Below, in pieces: positions 7,500-8,642 of a stretch of DNA of 8,642 nucleotides (position 1 is the first letter of the stretch; each line of letters opens with the position of its first letter). The position numbers and the translations under genes are program-made. This DNA comes from an uncultured Oscillospiraceae bacterium (GTDB lineage: Bacteria > Bacillota > Clostridia > Oscillospirales > Oscillospiraceae). Location of the stretch: positions 1-8,642 of the forward strand of contig CAKTIN010000076.1 in NCBI GenBank assembly GCA_934565775.1. Reading direction: 5' to 3'. The notes beneath the pieces are model-generated. The model worked only from the letters and a program-made list of their open reading frames with translations, was not told where the DNA came from and did not search any database.

Positions 7500-7528
7500 A
7501 TGCCCTCCGGCAATGCGCCGGAGGGCAT
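7500..7528 (+). terminator. Probable tyrS terminator hairpin
   Basis: A 12-bp perfect inverted repeat begins 22 bases after the tyrS stop: ATGCCCTCCGGC (7500-7511) with GCCGGAGGGCAT (7517-7528) and a five-base loop AATGC. It is very stable, but only two T follow the helix (ATTCAGCC), so a normal U-tract is missing. The remnant of an insertion sequence begins directly after it, so the original U-tract may have been lost. Position supports a terminator role; the missing T-run lowers confidence. Confidence 0.65.
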
Positions 7529-7873
7529 TCAGCCTGTCAAAGAGACATAGCTCACCGTTGCAGAGTGAGGGATATGATCCAACAGGCCATGGCCTAGGAA
7601 CCAGCGGTAGGCATTATTCACCTGAATCTCCCGGTAAGTCTGCCGCAAAGACGGTATCCCAAACAGGCGCTGAATCAGCACCATTTTTATAAGCACAACC
7701 GGATCTGTGCCGGGGCAGCCATTGTCATGGCAGCGGTACGGGTCCGGCTGTTCATGCAGCCATTCGTAGTCCATGACCTTCTCGATCTTCCGCAGAAGAT
7801 GCCCTTCCGGCACCAGCGCCTCTAAATCCGCGATGATTGGCTCACGCCGCGCGTCTTTTCTCCAGTCTTCCAT
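7529..7873 (-). pseudogene. IS1182-family transposase, N-terminal remnant
   Basis: The fragment has 114 residues, against roughly 450-500 for a complete IS1182-family DDE transposase. The N-terminal DUF772-type domain is clear: LVPEGHLLRKIEKVMDY (about 20-36), DNGCPGTDPVVLIKMVLIQR (about 50-69), LFGIPSLRQTYREIQVNNAY (70-89) and RWFLGHGLLDHIPHSATVSY (90-109). After TVSYV the family pattern ends and the frame runs into SLTG and a TGA at 7529-7531. The whole catalytic DDE core is therefore absent, and the product cannot transpose. The ATG at 7871-7873 fits the usual family start; upstream on the minus strand is GGGGGTG about six bases before it. I could not define terminal inverted repeats or a target duplication. 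The 3' break abuts the tyrS terminator hairpin, pointing to a deletion after insertion. Confidence 0.88.
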
Positions 7874-7987
7874 GAAAACACCCCCGCTCCTTTTATGATA
7901 CCGGAAACAGGGGCGTTCAAGTATTCACACCCCTCCGAGGCCCCACCGCTGCTTTCAAATACAGATGTCATATATATCGCTGAAACC

Positions 7988-8035
7988 GAAAAAAGCCCCG
8001 GTGCGGATCGGGTTTTCTGATTCGCACCGGGGCTT
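7988..8035 (-). terminator. Intrinsic terminator of the minus-strand flavoprotein-like gene
   Basis: The helix has 13 perfect pairs, AAGCCCCGGTGCG (7993-8005) with CGCACCGGGGCTT (8023-8035). It is extended by G-T, A-T, T-A and C-G pairs (8006-8009/8019-8022) to 17 pairs, closing a nine-base loop (8010-8018). Read on the minus strand it ends in GGGGCTTTTTTCGG, a classic T-run (complement of 7989-7994). It lies about 40 bases beyond the stop of the gene at 8072-8449 and so terminates that transcript. On the plus strand only CTT follows, so it is not a good plus-strand terminator. Confidence 0.88.
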
Positions 8036-8071
8036 CAGACTGCATTAAGCTGCTATTACCAAGTGAGGTTT

Positions 8072-8449
8072 TTACTTTTCCTGTATTTCTTTTCCGCTAA
8101 AATGCTCGATCTCGATTTCAAACATCTGCGCGGCTGTTCCCGCTCTGACAATTTCCTCATCAGCCAACTGTTCGTCTGGATAATACTTCATGGCAAGCTG
8201 TTTGAGCCGTTCCAGAGCCTCCGGGCTGGCTTCTGCCAGATGGCATCTGCCGAACACGACGACGCTCTGCACAAATGGGGCCCATTTTTCTTCCTTGACG
8301 GTTTCGTTTCCGTAGACCGTGAAGCACACTTTATCGCAGGCCCGGAGCGCCTCAATTTTGTGTCCTGCTTTTGCGCCGTGGAAATAGATTTTCCGTGCTT
8401 CCTTATCAAAGTAGTAATTGATCGGGATCGCATAGGGATAGTATTTGTT
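8072..8449 (-). pseudogene. Pyridoxamine 5'-phosphate oxidase-like flavoprotein, 5'-truncated
   Basis: The open minus-strand frame runs from just after a TAA (8450-8452) to the stop at 8072-8074 and encodes 125 residues. They match the split-barrel PNPOx-like / NimA-like family of small FMN-binding proteins: YYPYAIPINYYFD (3-15), KIYFHGAKAGHKIEALRACD (20-39), KVCFTVYGNET (40-50), a segment FVQSVVVFGRCHLAE and the C-terminal FEIEIEHFSGKEIQEK. Family proteins are about 155-165 residues, with some 40 N-terminal residues before the YPYAIPIN strand; those are missing. The break falls at the stop codon and AT-rich DNA at about 8441-8449. A GTG at 8329 and other internal codons could start a shorter protein, but it would lack part of the barrel. 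The intact end, with its own terminator downstream, suggests recent truncation by an insertion or rearrangement. Substrate is unknown; nitroreductase or heme/flavin-linked redox roles are known in the wider family. Confidence 0.85.
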
Positions 8450-8479
8450 TTATTTATATTATTTTATATTCTATTGCGC

Positions 8480-8512
8480 CGGATTGTCCGCAGACTGTCC
8501 GTGGACAATCCG
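8480..8512. repeat. Inverted repeat with 10-bp perfect arms
   Basis: CGGATTGTCC (8480-8489) is the exact reverse complement of GGACAATCCG (8503-8512), separated by 13 bases. Within the same stretch a tighter palindrome TGTCC-GT-GGACA (8496-8507) uses the right arm in an alternative pairing, and TGTCCG occurs twice. No T-run follows, so it does not look like a terminator. A protein-binding site for a recombinase, relaxase or regulator is possible. Confidence 0.6.
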
Positions 8513-8524
8513 CAGGACATAAAG

Positions 8525-8570
8525 AAAGAACGGACACTCTCAACAAGTGAGAATATCCGTTCTTTTCTGT
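8525..8570. repeat. Hairpin with 10-bp arms, possible bidirectional terminator
   Basis: AAAGAACGGA (8525-8534) pairs perfectly with TCCGTTCTTT (8556-8565), enclosing a 21-base loop that can itself form a short CACT/AGTG helix. T-rich sequence follows the arm on the plus strand (TCTTTTCTGT) and on the minus strand (TTCTTTCTTTATG), so it could act as a weak terminator in either direction. The stem is A/T-rich at its base, weaker than the other terminators here. Confidence 0.5.
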
Positions 8571-8571
8571 C

Positions 8572-8636
8572 GGTATTACCTGAGCCATATTGTGACGGCA
8601 AAGCCGCCGACAAAGTAAAAAGGTTCGTGTAATACC
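8572..8636. repeat. Nested inverted repeat near the right edge
   Basis: GGTATTAC (8572-8579) is matched by its exact complement GTAATACC (8629-8636), 49 bases apart. Inside lies CGGC-AAA-GCCG (8596-8606), a small tight hairpin, and GTCGG (8570-8574) can also pair with CCGAC (8607-8611). The nesting suggests a folded RNA or a composite protein-binding site. The region runs off the window, so its true extent is unknown. Confidence 0.4.
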
Positions 8637-8642
8637 CCTTTG

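Larger units (their letters stand above)
8464..8640 (-). other. Open frame entering from the right edge, unidentified (may be non-coding)
   Basis: On the minus strand a frame is open from the window edge to a TAA at 8464-8466, giving at least 58 residues. It begins KGYYTNLFTLSAALPSQYGS, includes NTDRKERIFSLVESVRSFFM and ends in SLRTIRRNRI. I do not recognise it as a family, and the start, if any, lies outside the window (the only internal ATG, at 8518-8520, leaves 19 residues). Two strong inverted repeats lie inside the frame, which argues for a non-coding or regulatory role instead. Low confidence that it is a gene. Confidence 0.3.
8441..8642. mobile_element. Putative end of an unidentified mobile element or rearrangement (extends past window)
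   Basis: At about 8441-8449 the flavoprotein-like gene stops matching its family. The DNA changes to a 35-base block made almost wholly of A and T (8442-8475), including a 10-base tandem direct repeat (8451-8460 and 8461-8470 share TTTATATT), then to a stretch full of inverted repeats. AT-rich ends with short repeats and disruption of a host gene are common in Gram-positive conjugative elements, but no integrase, relaxase or attachment-site duplication is visible, so the identity is inference only. Confidence 0.35.

Noticed and set aside
7874..7987. Possible IS terminal inverted repeat or promoter upstream of the transposase remnant
   Set aside because: There are GC-rich partial complementarities (such as GGGGCG with CCCCGC) and a weak TTGAAC/TATCAT pair with only 14 bases between them, but no second IS end remains for comparison, so neither can be supported.
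8188..8433. Minus-strand open frame of 81 codons overlapping the flavoprotein-like gene
   Set aside because: It is out of frame with the conserved family sequence, which continues uninterrupted in the other minus frame from 8449 to 8072.
8063..8632. Plus-strand open frame of 189 codons over the flavoprotein-like gene and right edge
   Set aside because: The minus strand encodes clear PNPOx-like motifs and has its own terminator; the plus translation crosses the compositional junction and inverted repeats and resembles no known protein.

Overview
The window looks like chromosomal DNA from a GC-rich member of the class Clostridia. An Oscillospiraceae-type gut anaerobe (Oscillibacter/Flavonifractor-like) is my best guess. 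The basis is the gene order dxs-tlyA-nadK-argR-recN, which is typical of Bacillota, a T-box leader in front of the tyrosyl-tRNA synthetase gene, and GC-rich codon use with strong AGGAGG-type ribosome binding sites. The genus is an inference; no rRNA or species marker is present.

Positions 1-5541 are a tightly packed plus-strand housekeeping operon. It starts inside dxs (isoprenoid precursor synthesis; the 5' end lies outside the window). It continues with tlyA (rRNA 2'-O-methyltransferase family, 11-nt overlap with dxs), nadK (NAD kinase, 1-nt gap), argR (arginine repressor) and recN (SMC-like DNA repair ATPase). No internal promoter or terminator is evident, so the genes are probably co-transcribed from upstream.

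Positions 5545-7528 form a second plus-strand transcription unit. A sigma-A type promoter starts three bases after the recN stop and drives a complete tyrosine T-box riboswitch: UAC specifier, AG bulge, distal loop, stem II/IIA/III helices, UGGU acceptor-binding bulge, and competing antiterminator and terminator. Downstream are a small MmcQ/YjbR-family gene and tyrS, joined by an ATGA start/stop overlap. Uncharged tRNA-Tyr should therefore raise expression of both genes. A GC-rich hairpin follows tyrS.

Positions 7529-8642 are an accessory and decayed stretch, mostly on the minus strand. They hold the N-terminal remnant of an IS1182-family transposase, then a strong minus-strand terminator, then the last 125 codons of a pyridoxamine-5'-phosphate-oxidase-like flavoprotein gene. 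That gene loses its 5' end at about 8441-8449, where the sequence abruptly becomes AT-rich and then rich in inverted repeats. I read this as the boundary of an unidentified mobile element or rearrangement that continues past the right edge.

I found no CRISPR array, tRNA, rRNA or defence system. Most of the window is ordinary housekeeping DNA. The points worth a second look are the T-box/YjbR/tyrS unit, the altered HIGH motif in TyrRS, and the junction and repeats at 8440-8642.
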